This document shows, piece by piece, positions 5,337 to 11,804 of a DNA stretch of 13,600 bases. The notes beneath the pieces were generated by a model that had not been told where the DNA came from, did no database searches, and worked only from the letters and a program-made list of their open reading frames with translations. The stretch comes from Candidatus Bathyarchaeota archaeon (GTDB lineage: Archaea; Thermoproteota; Bathyarchaeia; Bathyarchaeales; Bathycorpusculaceae), in the NCBI GenBank assembly GCA_030626685.1, contig DAOUTL010000020.1:1-13600 (forward strand). Direction: 5' to 3'. Both the position numbers and the translations under genes were made by a program. Every line of letters begins with the position of its first letter. Within the stretch, counting starts at the first letter, position 1.

Positions 5337-5840
5337 ATGCCGAAACCAAAAATGGGAAAAGGAGTAATAATAGGCAAAAACGTTCAATTCGGCAAAGACG
5401 TCATCATCTGGAACTACGTCGTTATATGTGACAACACAAAAATCGGCGGCGGAACACGCATAGGAAGCTTCTGCGACATAGGCAAAAACGTTCTCATAGG
5501 CAAAAACTGCAACATACAAGCCCACGTAACAATCTCAAACGAATGCAAACTCGGCGACAACGTCTTCATAGGACCAAACAGCAGCCTACTAAACGACAAA
5601 TTCCCACAAAGCGAACGCCTAACACCACCCATTATAAAGGACAACGTCATAATCGGAGGATGCTCCGTAATACTACCAAATATAACAATAGGCAAAAACT
5701 CGGTCGTCGCAGCCGGAAGCGTAGTCACAAAAGACATTGCTCCAGAAACAGTCGTAAAGGGAATACCAGCAAAGCCGATGATGACAATAAAGGAATACGA
5801 AGCCAAAAAGAAAACCTTCACTCAAACACATCAACGGTGA
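5337..5840 (+). CDS. Left-handed beta-helix acyltransferase (WbpD-like sugar N-acetyltransferase)
   Basis: 167 residues made almost entirely of hexapeptide repeats ([IV]-G-x-x-x-x): IIGKNVQFGKDVII, IGGGTRIGSFCDIG, VLIGKNCNIQAHVTI, then VIIGGCSVILPNITIG and SVVAAGSVVTKDI. The tail VVKGIPAKPM is the usual end of such trimeric acyltransferases. The loop NSSLLNDKFPQSERL interrupts the coils as in WbpD-type enzymes, which acetylate the 3-amino group of UDP-2-acetamido-3-amino-glucuronate. A uronate substrate would fit the dehydrogenase-like gene opposite. Exact sugar unknown. Its stop TGA lies within the GGTGA ribosome binding site of the following gene, five bases before that gene's ATG, so the two form an operon. 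Confidence 0.85.
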   Translation: MPKPKMGKGVIIGKNVQFGKDVIIWNYVVICDNTKIGGGTRIGSFCDIGKNVLIGKNCNIQAHVTISNECKLGDNVFIGPNSSLLNDKFPQSERLTPPIIKDNVIIGGCSVILPNITIGKNSVVAAGSVVTKDIAPETVVKGIPAKPMMTIKEYEAKKKTFTQTHQR

Positions 5841-5844
5841 AAGA

Positions 5845-6864
5845 ATGAAAATCTGGTATGACGCGTGCACAGGAAAACACATCCGATACGGAGTGGCAAT
5901 AGCCAAACGCCTTAGACGTTTAGGGCACGAGGTAATACTCACCACAAGAAAACACCCCGACACATTAGAACTAGCAAAAATCCTCAACGATAAATTCATT
6001 CCCATCGGAGAATATGAACCAGCAACGCTTTTCACAAGGCTGGAAGAAAGTGCAAGACGAATTCTTAAACTATCCAAAATGCTCGAAAACAACACTCCTG
6101 ACGTTGCAATCTCACATCAATCCGTTGACTTATGCCGCGTTGCCTTCGGACTAAACATCCCAATAATCTTAACCGCAGATACGCCACACGCCACAGCCGT
6201 AAATAAACTAACAATTCCATTGGCAAATACCCTCGTCATTTCAGAAGCAATCCCACGACGCTTTTTCAAAAATTACGGCACACCAAAAATCTTCCAGTTC
6301 AAAGGAGTAGACGAGGTTGCATGGATTAAACACTTCCAACCGTCAAAATATTTTGAAATTAAAAAACCCCTAATAGTTGTTAGGCAAATGGAAACAAAAG
6401 CATCTTACGCCCTCGGAAAACCCGACATCACAGAAAAAATCGCACAAAAACTCACTTCATTAGGAAACGTTCTCTTCCTCCCACGATACACCAAATCAAA
6501 AAAAAGAGGCCTAACGATCACTAAAGAGTTTGTGGATTCCGCAACCCTCGTTGCCCACGCAGACCTTGTCGTAAGCATAGGCGGAACCATAGCCAGAGAA
6601 GCTGCCCTTCAAGGAGTCCCCAGCATCGCAATCTCAGAGTTTGGACAAACCCATGTGAACAAATACCTCTCAGAAAAAGGATTCCCACTATTCATTGTAG
6701 ATACGTCAAAAGTGTTAGCCATTGCAAAGAAATACCTTGGAAAGAAATGGGACGTCAAAGAAAAACTTGCAAAGCTAGAAAACCCCGTGGACACAATTGA
6801 GAAAGTTATTACAGAAAAACATTTTTCAAAGATCAACAAAAATAAGCGAGAACACCCACAATAG
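5845..6864 (+). CDS. DUF354 family glycosyltransferase-like protein
   Basis: 339 residues. The start MKIWYDACTGKHIRYGVAIA, with a basic helix then GHEVILTTR, is the typical opening of archaeal DUF354 proteins, which have the two-domain GT-B fold of UDP-GlcNAc 2-epimerase/glycosyltransferase relatives. Other landmarks: ISHQSVDLCRVAFGLNIPII, TADTPHAT, and near the C-terminus LVVSIGGTIAREAALQGVPS, the nucleotide-sugar-binding segment. The ATG at 5845 has GGTGA six bases upstream, inside the end of the acyltransferase gene. No membrane segments seen, so cytosolic. Likely role: a step in building an archaeal surface polysaccharide or N-glycan, together with its two neighbours; the reaction is not established. 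Ends five bases before a tRNA gene. Confidence 0.85.
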   Translation: MKIWYDACTGKHIRYGVAIAKRLRRLGHEVILTTRKHPDTLELAKILNDKFIPIGEYEPATLFTRLEESARRILKLSKMLENNTPDVAISHQSVDLCRVAFGLNIPIILTADTPHATAVNKLTIPLANTLVISEAIPRRFFKNYGTPKIFQFKGVDEVAWIKHFQPSKYFEIKKPLIVVRQMETKASYALGKPDITEKIAQKLTSLGNVLFLPRYTKSKKRGLTITKEFVDSATLVAHADLVVSIGGTIAREAALQGVPSIAISEFGQTHVNKYLSEKGFPLFIVDTSKVLAIAKKYLGKKWDVKEKLAKLENPVDTIEKVITEKHFSKINKNKREHPQ

Positions 6865-6869
6865 TTAAC

Positions 6870-6973
6870 GGGCCGGTCGTCTAGCCTGGTTAGGACGCTT
6901 GCATTTGAAAAGCAAGCCTGAAGCAGCCCTTACGAGGCTGAGGTCGCAGGTTCAAGTCCTGCCCGGCCCACCA
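6870..6973 (+). tRNA. tRNA-Val (anticodon UAC) with a non-canonical intron
   Basis: The acceptor stem GGGCCGG (6870-6876) pairs fully with CCGGCCC (6963-6969). Discriminator A and an encoded CCA follow. The D-stem is GTCT/GGAC (6879-6882, 6893-6896), the anticodon stem CAGCC/GGCTG (6924-6928, 6936-6940) around loop CTTACGA with anticodon TAC at 6931-6933, variable region AGGTC, and the T-arm GCAGG-TTCAAGT-CCTGC (6946-6962). Between D-arm and anticodon arm are 26 extra bases (6897-6922), interpreted as an intron. Removing it leaves a standard 78-base tRNA including CCA with G26. The gene starts five bases after the DUF354 stop and may be cotranscribed with it; I see no separate TATA box. Confidence 0.93.
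6897..6922 (+). other. tRNA intron at position 25/26, bulge-helix-bulge type
   Basis: The precursor folds into an archaeal splicing motif. TAGG (6891-6894) pairs with CCTG (6917-6920), including one T-G pair, as the four-pair central helix. ACG (6895-6897) and AAG (6921-6923) are three-base bulges. CTTGC/GCAAG (6898-6902 and 6912-6916) is the inner stem with a nine-base loop. Cutting after the second base of each bulge frees 6897-6922. The outer helix is weak (CTG 6886-6888 with CAG 6924-6926, two extra unpaired bases), so the motif is a relaxed one. Such splicing needs a broad-specificity tRNA endonuclease. Confidence 0.85.
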
Positions 6974-7086
6974 ACTTGGCAAGTTGCTTTTTGGAAAAAT
7001 CGTTCGGAAGCCTTTATGACTTTTGCACATTAAAAGCATGCAAGAGAACTACTTTATCTTTAGTAACCAATTATTGTGTCGATGCA

Positions 7087-7323
7087 ATGTATATCTGGAC
7101 AGAAGCTGAAAACAAGCTTTTGCAGGAAATGAAAAAGAAAAGCATGAGTGCAAAGGAGATTTATGATTCTGAAAAGTTCCTTGGAAGAACACCTCGGGCT
7201 ATTGAAAATCAGATGCAGAGGCTTCCTTTTGAGTATCAAAAGAAAAAATTTTATGGTACTCAAATCAGCAAGGCTGAAATCCCAGATTTTGAAATGTTCT
7301 GTTCTTCGCATTCAATTTCGTAA
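7087..7323 (+). CDS. Small Myb/SANT-like DNA-binding protein
   Basis: 78 residues from the ATG at 7087. Residues 3-46 match the Myb/SANT pattern: W4 with acidic residues after it (IWTEAENKLLQEM), a second helix (SMSAKEIYDSEKF), and a recognition helix beginning GRTPRAIENQMQRL. In this pattern W4 is the first core tryptophan, and 'GRT' followed by a basic helix is typical. A longer frame opens at TTG 6976 just after the tRNA, but its first 37 residues look unlike protein. A TATA-like CTTTATCTT near 7053-7060 predicts transcription from about 7082, favouring a nearly leaderless ATG at 7087. The tail (RLPFEYQKKKFYGTQ and on) is basic then acidic. Archaeal roles of such small SANT proteins are not settled; DNA binding is inferred from the fold. 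Confidence 0.65.
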   Translation: MYIWTEAENKLLQEMKKKSMSAKEIYDSEKFLGRTPRAIENQMQRLPFEYQKKKFYGTQISKAEIPDFEMFCSSHSIS

Positions 7324-7330
7324 AAAAACG

Positions 7331-7372
7331 AGGGGGGAGGGGGTATCAAAAACGATAGGGGGTATCGTTTTT
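7331..7372. terminator. G-rich symmetrical hairpin between convergent genes
   Basis: AAAAACGATA (7348-7357) and TATCGTTTTT (7363-7372) form a perfect 10-bp stem around a loop of five G. On either strand the transcript ends in five U, so it can end both the SANT gene and DUF2110 from the other side. Just before it lie runs of six and five G (7332-7337, 7339-7343). GGGGGTATC occurs twice (7339-7347 and 7358-7366). Three G-runs so close could also form a quadruplex on the plus strand. Confidence 0.55.
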
Positions 7373-7463
7373 AAGCGACTTGAATTAAAGTTATTACTGT
7401 ACATGGTCGAAAAAGGAGAACTCCTGAAGCTTTTGCAGAATTTCACGCAAACTTTTTGGAACT

Positions 7464-8240
7464 TCACAACATCGCATGGTCTCCGAGAAATTTTAGAGTT
7501 TTCCTAGGATTAAAGATGCTTAAGTTTGCGTTCCACAGTCTTTTACCAATTTTTGGAATCAATCCCACAGCGTCCGTTCCAAGCTTGCATACAATTGCAT
7601 GTTCAAAAAACCCCAAAGTTTCGATGTCTACCACGTCACGGCTGCACCTTGTTTGTTTTACGGCCAGCATTACTTCATTGAACGATGCTCCTAAAATTAT
7701 CAGTCTGTCAAGCAGAGATTTCGCCCAGCCCTTATATAGGGTAAGCTGCCTTTCCGACAGCATGGCCTCGACGCGTCTGTTTTCTTTATCAACACTACAG
7801 ATTTTGACATTTAACGGCAGGTTTTCACAGAAACCAAACAGCTCAGCTAATTTTTTGAGCGATGTTTCCCTTCCATCTACAAGTTGAGCCTGCAAACGCT
7901 GTAGGAAAATTATGGTATCAACGATGTTAGGCGAGAAAACTCCCACGTCTACGTAAAGTTCACTTCTGCTTTTGTTTAAGTCTGTTATGCGCCCTTTTAT
8001 CGTTGAGAACTTCTCCACACGCTCCAAATGCGTGGGGCACAACCCCATTTCATCAGCCAAGTAGCGTAACGCTACCTTTTCATCTTCGCCAGAAACAGCT
8101 ATTTGAACCCATCTGCGAGGGGTAACCCCGCAAATTTCTGCTTCAACATTCAAGCCTTTAAGCATAGACTTTAAAAGCTTGTCAACAAGCTTTAGTTGAA
8201 AATCGTTGTAACCTTTTGTAAGTAACGTTACGGTAGGCAT
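7464..8240 (-). CDS. DUF2110 family archaeal protein
   Basis: 258 residues, an archaea-only family of unknown function. The start MPTVTLLTKGYNDFQLKLVD is typical. The middle (RWVQIAVSGEDEKVALRYLA, GLCPTHLERVEKFSTIKGRI) and a second part with VDVGVFSPNIVD and PLNVKICSVDKENRRVEAML resemble small alpha-beta and beta-barrel modules, suggesting RNA or nucleic acid contact, but that is inference. ATG at 8240 lies inside the end of the upstream HD-domain gene (13-base overlap), so it is the last gene of the tfe-HD-DUF2110 operon. This order recurs in several archaeal groups as I recall, suggesting a link to transcription or RNA metabolism. It ends about 90 bases before the symmetrical hairpin. Confidence 0.8.
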   Translation of the reverse strand: MPTVTLLTKGYNDFQLKLVDKLLKSMLKGLNVEAEICGVTPRRWVQIAVSGEDEKVALRYLADEMGLCPTHLERVEKFSTIKGRITDLNKSRSELYVDVGVFSPNIVDTIIFLQRLQAQLVDGRETSLKKLAELFGFCENLPLNVKICSVDKENRRVEAMLSERQLTLYKGWAKSLLDRLIILGASFNEVMLAVKQTRCSRDVVDIETLGFFEHAIVCKLGTDAVGLIPKIGKRLWNANLSIFNPRKTLKFLGDHAML

Positions 8241-8767
8241 TTGCAGTCGCCGACTAAAGCCAACATTTCCTCGTGTAGTCTTCGTATTCTTGCAATGGCT
8301 GAAGGCGATATCCTTCCAGAAAATTTTTCTATGGTTCTCTCTATCGGTATGAGCCGCGAGCCTTCAATCAACTTGTCCGCATACGAAACAATTTTCTCCT
8401 CAAGTGTTTGCGGAATGTAAACGTCTTTCGGCCACCCCAGCCTTTCCGCTTCTTTTGCTGCTATTCCACCGCCAACATGCCGCTTTATTATTGAAATAAC
8501 TGGTTCTGGCAAACCCAGCGATTTTGCAATCTCTGCACCCACGACGGCGTGGTGGACGCTGTGGGTTTTTGAACGTCCAATGTCGTGTAGAAGAGCCCCT
8601 ACTTCCACAAGCTCTAAATTAACGTCTAACCCTTTTTCTTTGCATGCCTTCGCGATTTCCACGGCAAGTTCAGTCACTACTTCACAATGTTTTATAACTT
8701 TTGTTGAGCATCCGCTCTGACGGAGAAACTGCAACGCTTGCTCTCTCGATGGAAACTTTTCACTCAC
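8228..8767 (-). CDS. HD-domain phosphohydrolase, TIGR00295 family
   Basis: 179 residues. Metal-binding residues of an HD hydrolase are visible: H27 (VIKHCEVV), H61-D62 in LLHDIGRSKTH, H72-H73 and H97 in IIKRHVGGG, with a helix holding SYADKLIEG near the end supplying a further Asp. These enzymes cut phosphoester bonds of nucleotides or related compounds; the substrate of the TIGR00295 family is not known to me. The GTG start at 8767 lies within the last codons of tfe (8-base overlap) in a different frame, and the 3' end overlaps DUF2110, so expression is tightly coupled to the general transcription factor. Cytosolic; no signal or membrane segment. Confidence 0.85.
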   Translation of the reverse strand: MSEKFPSREQALQFLRQSGCSTKVIKHCEVVTELAVEIAKACKEKGLDVNLELVEVGALLHDIGRSKTHSVHHAVVGAEIAKSLGLPEPVISIIKRHVGGGIAAKEAERLGWPKDVYIPQTLEEKIVSYADKLIEGSRLIPIERTIEKFSGRISPSAIARIRRLHEEMLALVGDCKCLP

Positions 8768-9290
8768 CCAGTTCCTTCCTTAACTGTTCAACTTTCTTCG
8801 TCAACGCTTGAACAATTTTGCCGTTGTCAAAATGCATTAACGGTCTGCCACACGTTGGGCATTTGAAAACAATCTCCACGGCTTCTTCAAAGGGTATCCG
8901 TCTACATCCCGGCGTATAACAGTAGTAAAAGTCATGGGTTTTCTCGTATTCAAGTCGAATGTTAAGCTTTTCAAGCACTCGGCGTTTCTGGCTTATTATG
9001 AAGCCCTCCAGCTGGTCTGGTTGCAGCTTCCAATGGAATATGAACCACCCGGTTTTTGGATCACGTGTTCTTCTCAGGCTTACAAGAGAATGATCATAAA
9101 GTTTGTACAGGATTTTGCGGACTGAATTCAGCCTTATACCAGTTTTGTTCACTATTTCATCGTCTGTTATTTCATCTGAGTTTTTGAGGATCCCAATTAA
9201 TTTAACAGCTTCTTCTTCGCCTAAGGCTTCTGCAACCTTTATTAACGCCGTATCATCTATGATAGATAACATAGCAACCATTTCGCTCAA
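8760..9290 (-). CDS. tfe: Transcription initiation factor TFE, alpha subunit
   Basis: 176 residues. The N-terminal half is the winged helix of archaeal TFE/TFIIE-alpha (AVKLIGILKNSDEITDDEIV, RLNSVRKILYKLYDHSLVSL, RRTRDPKTGWFIFHWKL). A coiled segment (LEKLNIRLEYEKTH) leads to a C-terminal zinc ribbon with YYCYTPGC and KCPTCGRPL. TFE binds RNA polymerase and TBP-TFB at the promoter and helps open DNA. The first zinc pair is spaced C-x4-C and not the usual C-x2-C. Start choice is uncertain: TTG at 9290 gives the longest form; ATG codons at 9281 and 9272 are alternatives and would not harm the domain. It heads an operon with the HD and DUF2110 genes. Confidence 0.93.
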   Translation of the reverse strand: MSEMVAMLSIIDDTALIKVAEALGEEEAVKLIGILKNSDEITDDEIVNKTGIRLNSVRKILYKLYDHSLVSLRRTRDPKTGWFIFHWKLQPDQLEGFIISQKRRVLEKLNIRLEYEKTHDFYYCYTPGCRRIPFEEAVEIVFKCPTCGRPLMHFDNGKIVQALTKKVEQLRKELGE

Positions 9291-9304
9291 CCGCTGAACG
9301 TTTT

Positions 9305-9342
9305 CTCCTCTAAATACATATTCGCAAGCCGTAATTTAAATC
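9305..9342 (-). promoter_or_regulatory. tfe operon promoter
   Basis: On the minus strand GAGATTTAAATTAC (about 9342-9330) contains a TATA box (TTTAAAT, 9340-9334). The expected start is near 9311, giving a leader of about 20 bases with GAGGAG (9310-9305) at its very beginning. A second AT-rich element (TATGTATTTA, about 9321-9312) could give a leaderless transcript at 9290. Confidence 0.4.
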
Positions 9343-9365
9343 TCTTTACCAAATCCAAATCAGAA

Positions 9366-9911
9366 CTAACAATCTCTAACTATTTTCTTCCCCCTCTTCT
9401 GAGGAATTATCCTCACCTCCGCGTTCTCAAAACATTTCGTCAGCTCCCTCCCTTCAAAAAAGCGATCTAGAAAAACGGCTAGACTCGCACACTCCGAGTG
9501 AGGTTGATTCCCAATTGCTACATTGAAATCGGAGACAGCCTCTGAAAAAAATTCCCTTGGAACTTTTTGGCTTCCAACAATAACCAGAATGTCTTTTCCA
9601 GAAGCCTTAATCCTCTGTAGCACATCGCTTGTTTCTATGTTTTCTCCATAAGCCGTAAGGTGAACAACTATCCCACCCTTTGCTTTCCAATCTTTAACTG
9701 CTTTCTTCCAAGGAATTCCCATCTCAAAAAAGAATGGTCCTCCCCAATTCTTTACGACTTTTTCAACAGTCTCCTTGATTCTTTTGTCCTCTATATCGGT
9801 TAGCATGAGACCGGAGGCTCCTAACGCCCGTGCTGTTAACGCCACATGCGTTGTAAGTCTTAAGTCCCTTTGAAGTCTGTGACCCCACCTTAACACCACG
9901 ATTCCAGGCAT
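9366..9911 (-). CDS. tRNA (cytidine-56 2'-O)-methyltransferase aTrm56
   Basis: 181 residues, the usual size. Family hallmarks: the N-terminal VLRWGHRLQRDLRLTTHVAL, ARALGASGLMLTD, and the knotted SPOUT cofactor site near the C-terminus, DILVIVGSQKVPREFF followed by NVAIGNQPHSECASLAVFLD. The enzyme methylates the ribose of C56 in the T-loop of archaeal tRNAs using S-adenosylmethionine; the tRNA-Val in this window has that C in its TTCAAGT loop. Some archaea do this step with a guide RNA instead, so the protein route is used here. ATG at 9911 has GAGG seven bases upstream. It lies 13 bases after hflX and is the last gene of the aMBF1-hflX-aTrm56 run. Confidence 0.93.
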   Translation of the reverse strand: MPGIVVLRWGHRLQRDLRLTTHVALTARALGASGLMLTDIEDKRIKETVEKVVKNWGGPFFFEMGIPWKKAVKDWKAKGGIVVHLTAYGENIETSDVLQRIKASGKDILVIVGSQKVPREFFSEAVSDFNVAIGNQPHSECASLAVFLDRFFEGRELTKCFENAEVRIIPQKRGKKIVRDC

Positions 9912-9924
9912 GTTCTTCCCTCTG

Positions 9925-11199
9925 CTAGGCTTTTACTGCTAGAATTTTCTCAAATTTCCCATTAAACTCTTCCACACGGTTTTTTACTTTTTCTGCGAAC
10001 CACGGGATTGCTTCAAAAACCACGTGAGCCAAGCTGTCCGTGTACTTTAGTGTTTGTACGTCTGCACGGTTAAAGAGCCATGAAATAAATGACATGGTTT
10101 CACTTGTTAATGGAATGGTGAATGAAGCTCGAACATAATTTTTCAGCGTATTCAGTACTTCTTGTTTCAGCAAGTCAAAGTTAATTTTGTATAATGCTGA
10201 TATGGGCACGGAATTTGGCGCCTTCTCTTTTAGGCTTTCAAGTCTTTGCTGCACTTCTGTTTCTGGCTGTAAGTCAATCTTGTTTAGAGCTGTTATTACC
10301 GGAATACCGGATGCTCCTATGCGCTCTATCGTTTCTAGACAACACGAAAGTTTCTTTTCAACAAGACTCAGCGGCTCGCTCACGTCCACCACCAGAAGTA
10401 TCAAATCTGAATAAACGGTTTCTTCAAGGGTTGAATGGAACGCCTCTATCAAAGTCAGTGGAAGACGGTCTATGAAGCCAACAGTGTCTGTTAGCAAGAA
10501 CTTCTTTCTTGAGAACTCTACAAGCCTCGTTGTTGTTGAGAGCGTCGTGAATAAAGAGTCATCCACCGGAACTTCTTCCTCTGCGAGAACATTAAACAAC
10601 GAACTTTTTCCAGCATTTGTATATCCAGCTAAAGAAATTAACGGAAAACCTAATTCCATTCTTCTCTCGCGGTGCAAAAACCTTTTTCTCCGAATCTTCC
10701 CAAGTTTTCTGCGTATAGACTGTAATTGTCTCTTCACGGTCTCGTAGTAAACATCCACTTCGTACGCCCCAAGCCCCATAAATCCAGGTTGCTCCTCCAT
10801 TCTCGCCAGTCTCACCTTTTCCTTCGCATGCGTCAACTCATATTTCAGCCTTGCCAGCTGAATTTGCAGCTTCGCCTCGGTCGTTGCGGCTCTTCTTGCA
10901 AAAATTTCTAGGATTAGCTGGAAACGGTCAATGACCTCAACGCCTGTGGCTTTCGCCAAATTATAAGCCTGAACCGATTTCAATCGGTTATCAAAGATTA
11001 TTTTTTGAGCACCTGTTTCTTTCACAAGATCCGCAAGCTCTTTCACCTTCCCAGCGCCTATTTGGTAGCGGGAGTCTGCCCTTCTAACCTGTTCCATTTT
11101 GCCTACGATTGTGTATCCTGCGGATTCTGCTAGGCTTTTTAGCTCTTCTAGACCTGATGATTCAAAAGATTCTCGGCGTTGAACTATGACGGCTTTCGT
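9925..11199 (-). CDS. hflX: HflX-family ribosome-associated GTPase, probable ACG start
   Basis: 424 residues if begun at ACG 11199-11197. The first ATG in frame is at 11097, but 34 codons before it already read as HflX N-terminus: KAVIVQRRESFESSGLEELK, then LAESAGYTIVG. No ATG, GTG or TTG exists between the upstream in-frame stop near 11273 and 11097. The ACG overlaps the aMBF1 stop as TAACG, like the common TAATG coupling, with GGAGG ten bases upstream. GTPase motifs, numbered from ACG: P-loop GYTNAGKSS about 192-200, DTVGF about 238-242, NKID about 306-309. The domain before it has the archaeal form GFMGLGAYEVDVY and a long coiled helix. HflX binds the large ribosomal subunit and splits stalled or stressed ribosomes. 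A sequencing error turning ATG to ACG is the main alternative. Confidence 0.92.
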   Translation of the reverse strand, partial: TKAVIVQRRESFESSGLEELKSLAESAGYTIVGKMEQVRRADSRYQIGAGKVKELADLVKETGAQKIIFDNRLKSVQAYNLAKATGVEVIDRFQLILEIFARRAATTEAKLQIQLARLKYELTHAKEKVRLARMEEQPGFMGLGAYEVDVYYETVKRQLQSIRRKLGKIRRKRFLHRERRMELGFPLISLAGYTNAGKSSLFNVLAEEEVPVDDSLFTTLSTTTRLVEFSRKKFLLTDTVGFIDRLPLTLIEAFHSTLEETVYSDLILLVVDVSEPLSLVEKKLSCCLETIERIGASGIPVITALNKIDLQPETEVQQRLESLKEKAPNSVPISALYKINFDLLKQEVLNTLKNYVRASFTIPLTSETMSFISWLFNRADVQTLKYTDSLAHVVFEAIPWFAEKVKNRVEEFNGKFEKILAVKA

Positions 11200-11720
11200 T
11201 ACTTTTTCTCCTCCATTTTCTTCTTGCTTAACTGAATTAGATCTCCCAAAGTTAGTTTGTGGCTTGCTGGTTTAGGAATCCTTGTTTGCGAAATCTTTCC
11301 TTCCGAGGCTGGAACAAGCAACTTAACTTTTAATTCGTGCTCCAATTTTGCTGCAAGCTTGTTGTCCGGCGTCATCTTTCCCGTCTCGATTTTTTTGAGA
11401 ACCGATACCTTCTCGCTTATTTTTTTACCTAACTCTTCATGGGAAAGCCCTAATTTTTCTCTTGCTTGTCTTACTTTCACGTCAAAATTTTCCACGAGTT
11501 CCAGTGTCGTGCCAACCGTTATTTTTGGCGGTTTTTTGCTTTGGACTTTTAAAGGTAGACGCCTTGCTTTAGGCTTCAACGCAGTGGTTTCAGGTTTTGA
11601 TTCTTCCCAGCAAACTGTTCCGAGTTTCGCACATCCACCACATACTATTAGCTTTGCGCCTTCAATTATAACCCTGTGAGGCTCGCCGTGTATTTTGCGT
11701 CCGCAGACTTCACATCGCAC
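11199..11720 (-). CDS. aMBF1-type multiprotein bridging factor (zinc ribbon plus HTH)
   Basis: 173 residues from the GTG at 11720. Residues 3-30 hold two CxxC pairs (RCEVCGRKI and VCGGCAK), a zinc ribbon. A basic, proline-rich linker follows. Then comes an Xre/Cro-type helix-turn-helix: VRQAREKLGLSHEELGKKIS, VSVLKKIETGKMTPD, and a short tail. Archaeal MBF1 binds small ribosomal subunits and has been linked to translation. The GTG at 11720 is preferred since AGGTG lies 9 bases upstream and family members begin one or two residues before the first cysteine; a GTG at 11732 would add four residues. The TAA stop shares a base with the proposed ACG of hflX, and GGAGGAG within its last codons is that gene's ribosome binding site. 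Confidence 0.9.
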   Translation of the reverse strand: MRCEVCGRKIHGEPHRVIIEGAKLIVCGGCAKLGTVCWEESKPETTALKPKARRLPLKVQSKKPPKITVGTTLELVENFDVKVRQAREKLGLSHEELGKKISEKVSVLKKIETGKMTPDNKLAAKLEHELKVKLLVPASEGKISQTRIPKPASHKLTLGDLIQLSKKKMEEKK

Positions 11721-11739
11721 TTGTTGACACACCTAAATT

Positions 11740-11800
11740 GTTTTTATTGTTTGGTTATGTTTATAGTTGTTGAATTACAGCCTATTAATTAATGGTGTGT
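11740..11800. promoter_or_regulatory. Divergent promoter between aMBF1 and the PUA gene
   Basis: On the minus strand CTATAAACAT (11766-11757) is a TATA box predicting a start near 11735, giving a 15-base leader to GTG 11720. On the plus strand TTTATAG at the same place predicts a start near 11789 for the PUA gene, whose ribosome binding site GGTG is at 11794-11797. The two promoters appear to overlap. Confidence 0.4.
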
Positions 11801-11804
11801 AAGC

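Noticed and set aside
6870..6973. tRNA-Ser(UGA) with a long variable arm, using the loop TTTGAAA
   Set aside because: That reading leaves an A-A mismatch in the anticodon stem and an odd variable arm. Treating 6897-6922 as an intron gives a perfect valine tRNA with all standard arm lengths.
6976..7086. N-terminal extension of the SANT-like protein from TTG 6976
   Set aside because: The 37 residues are Cys/Thr/Leu-rich and unlike protein, the start abuts the tRNA 3' end, and a TATA-like element lies inside it.
11190..11215. Programmed -1 frameshift fusing aMBF1 to HflX at GAG AAA AAG TAA with GGAGG upstream
   Set aside because: The frame and the upstream GGAGG fit a bacterial dnaX-like signal, but the slip site is G AAA AAG and not A AAA AAG, and an aMBF1-HflX fusion has no precedent known to me. 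An ACG start in a TAACG overlap is simpler.
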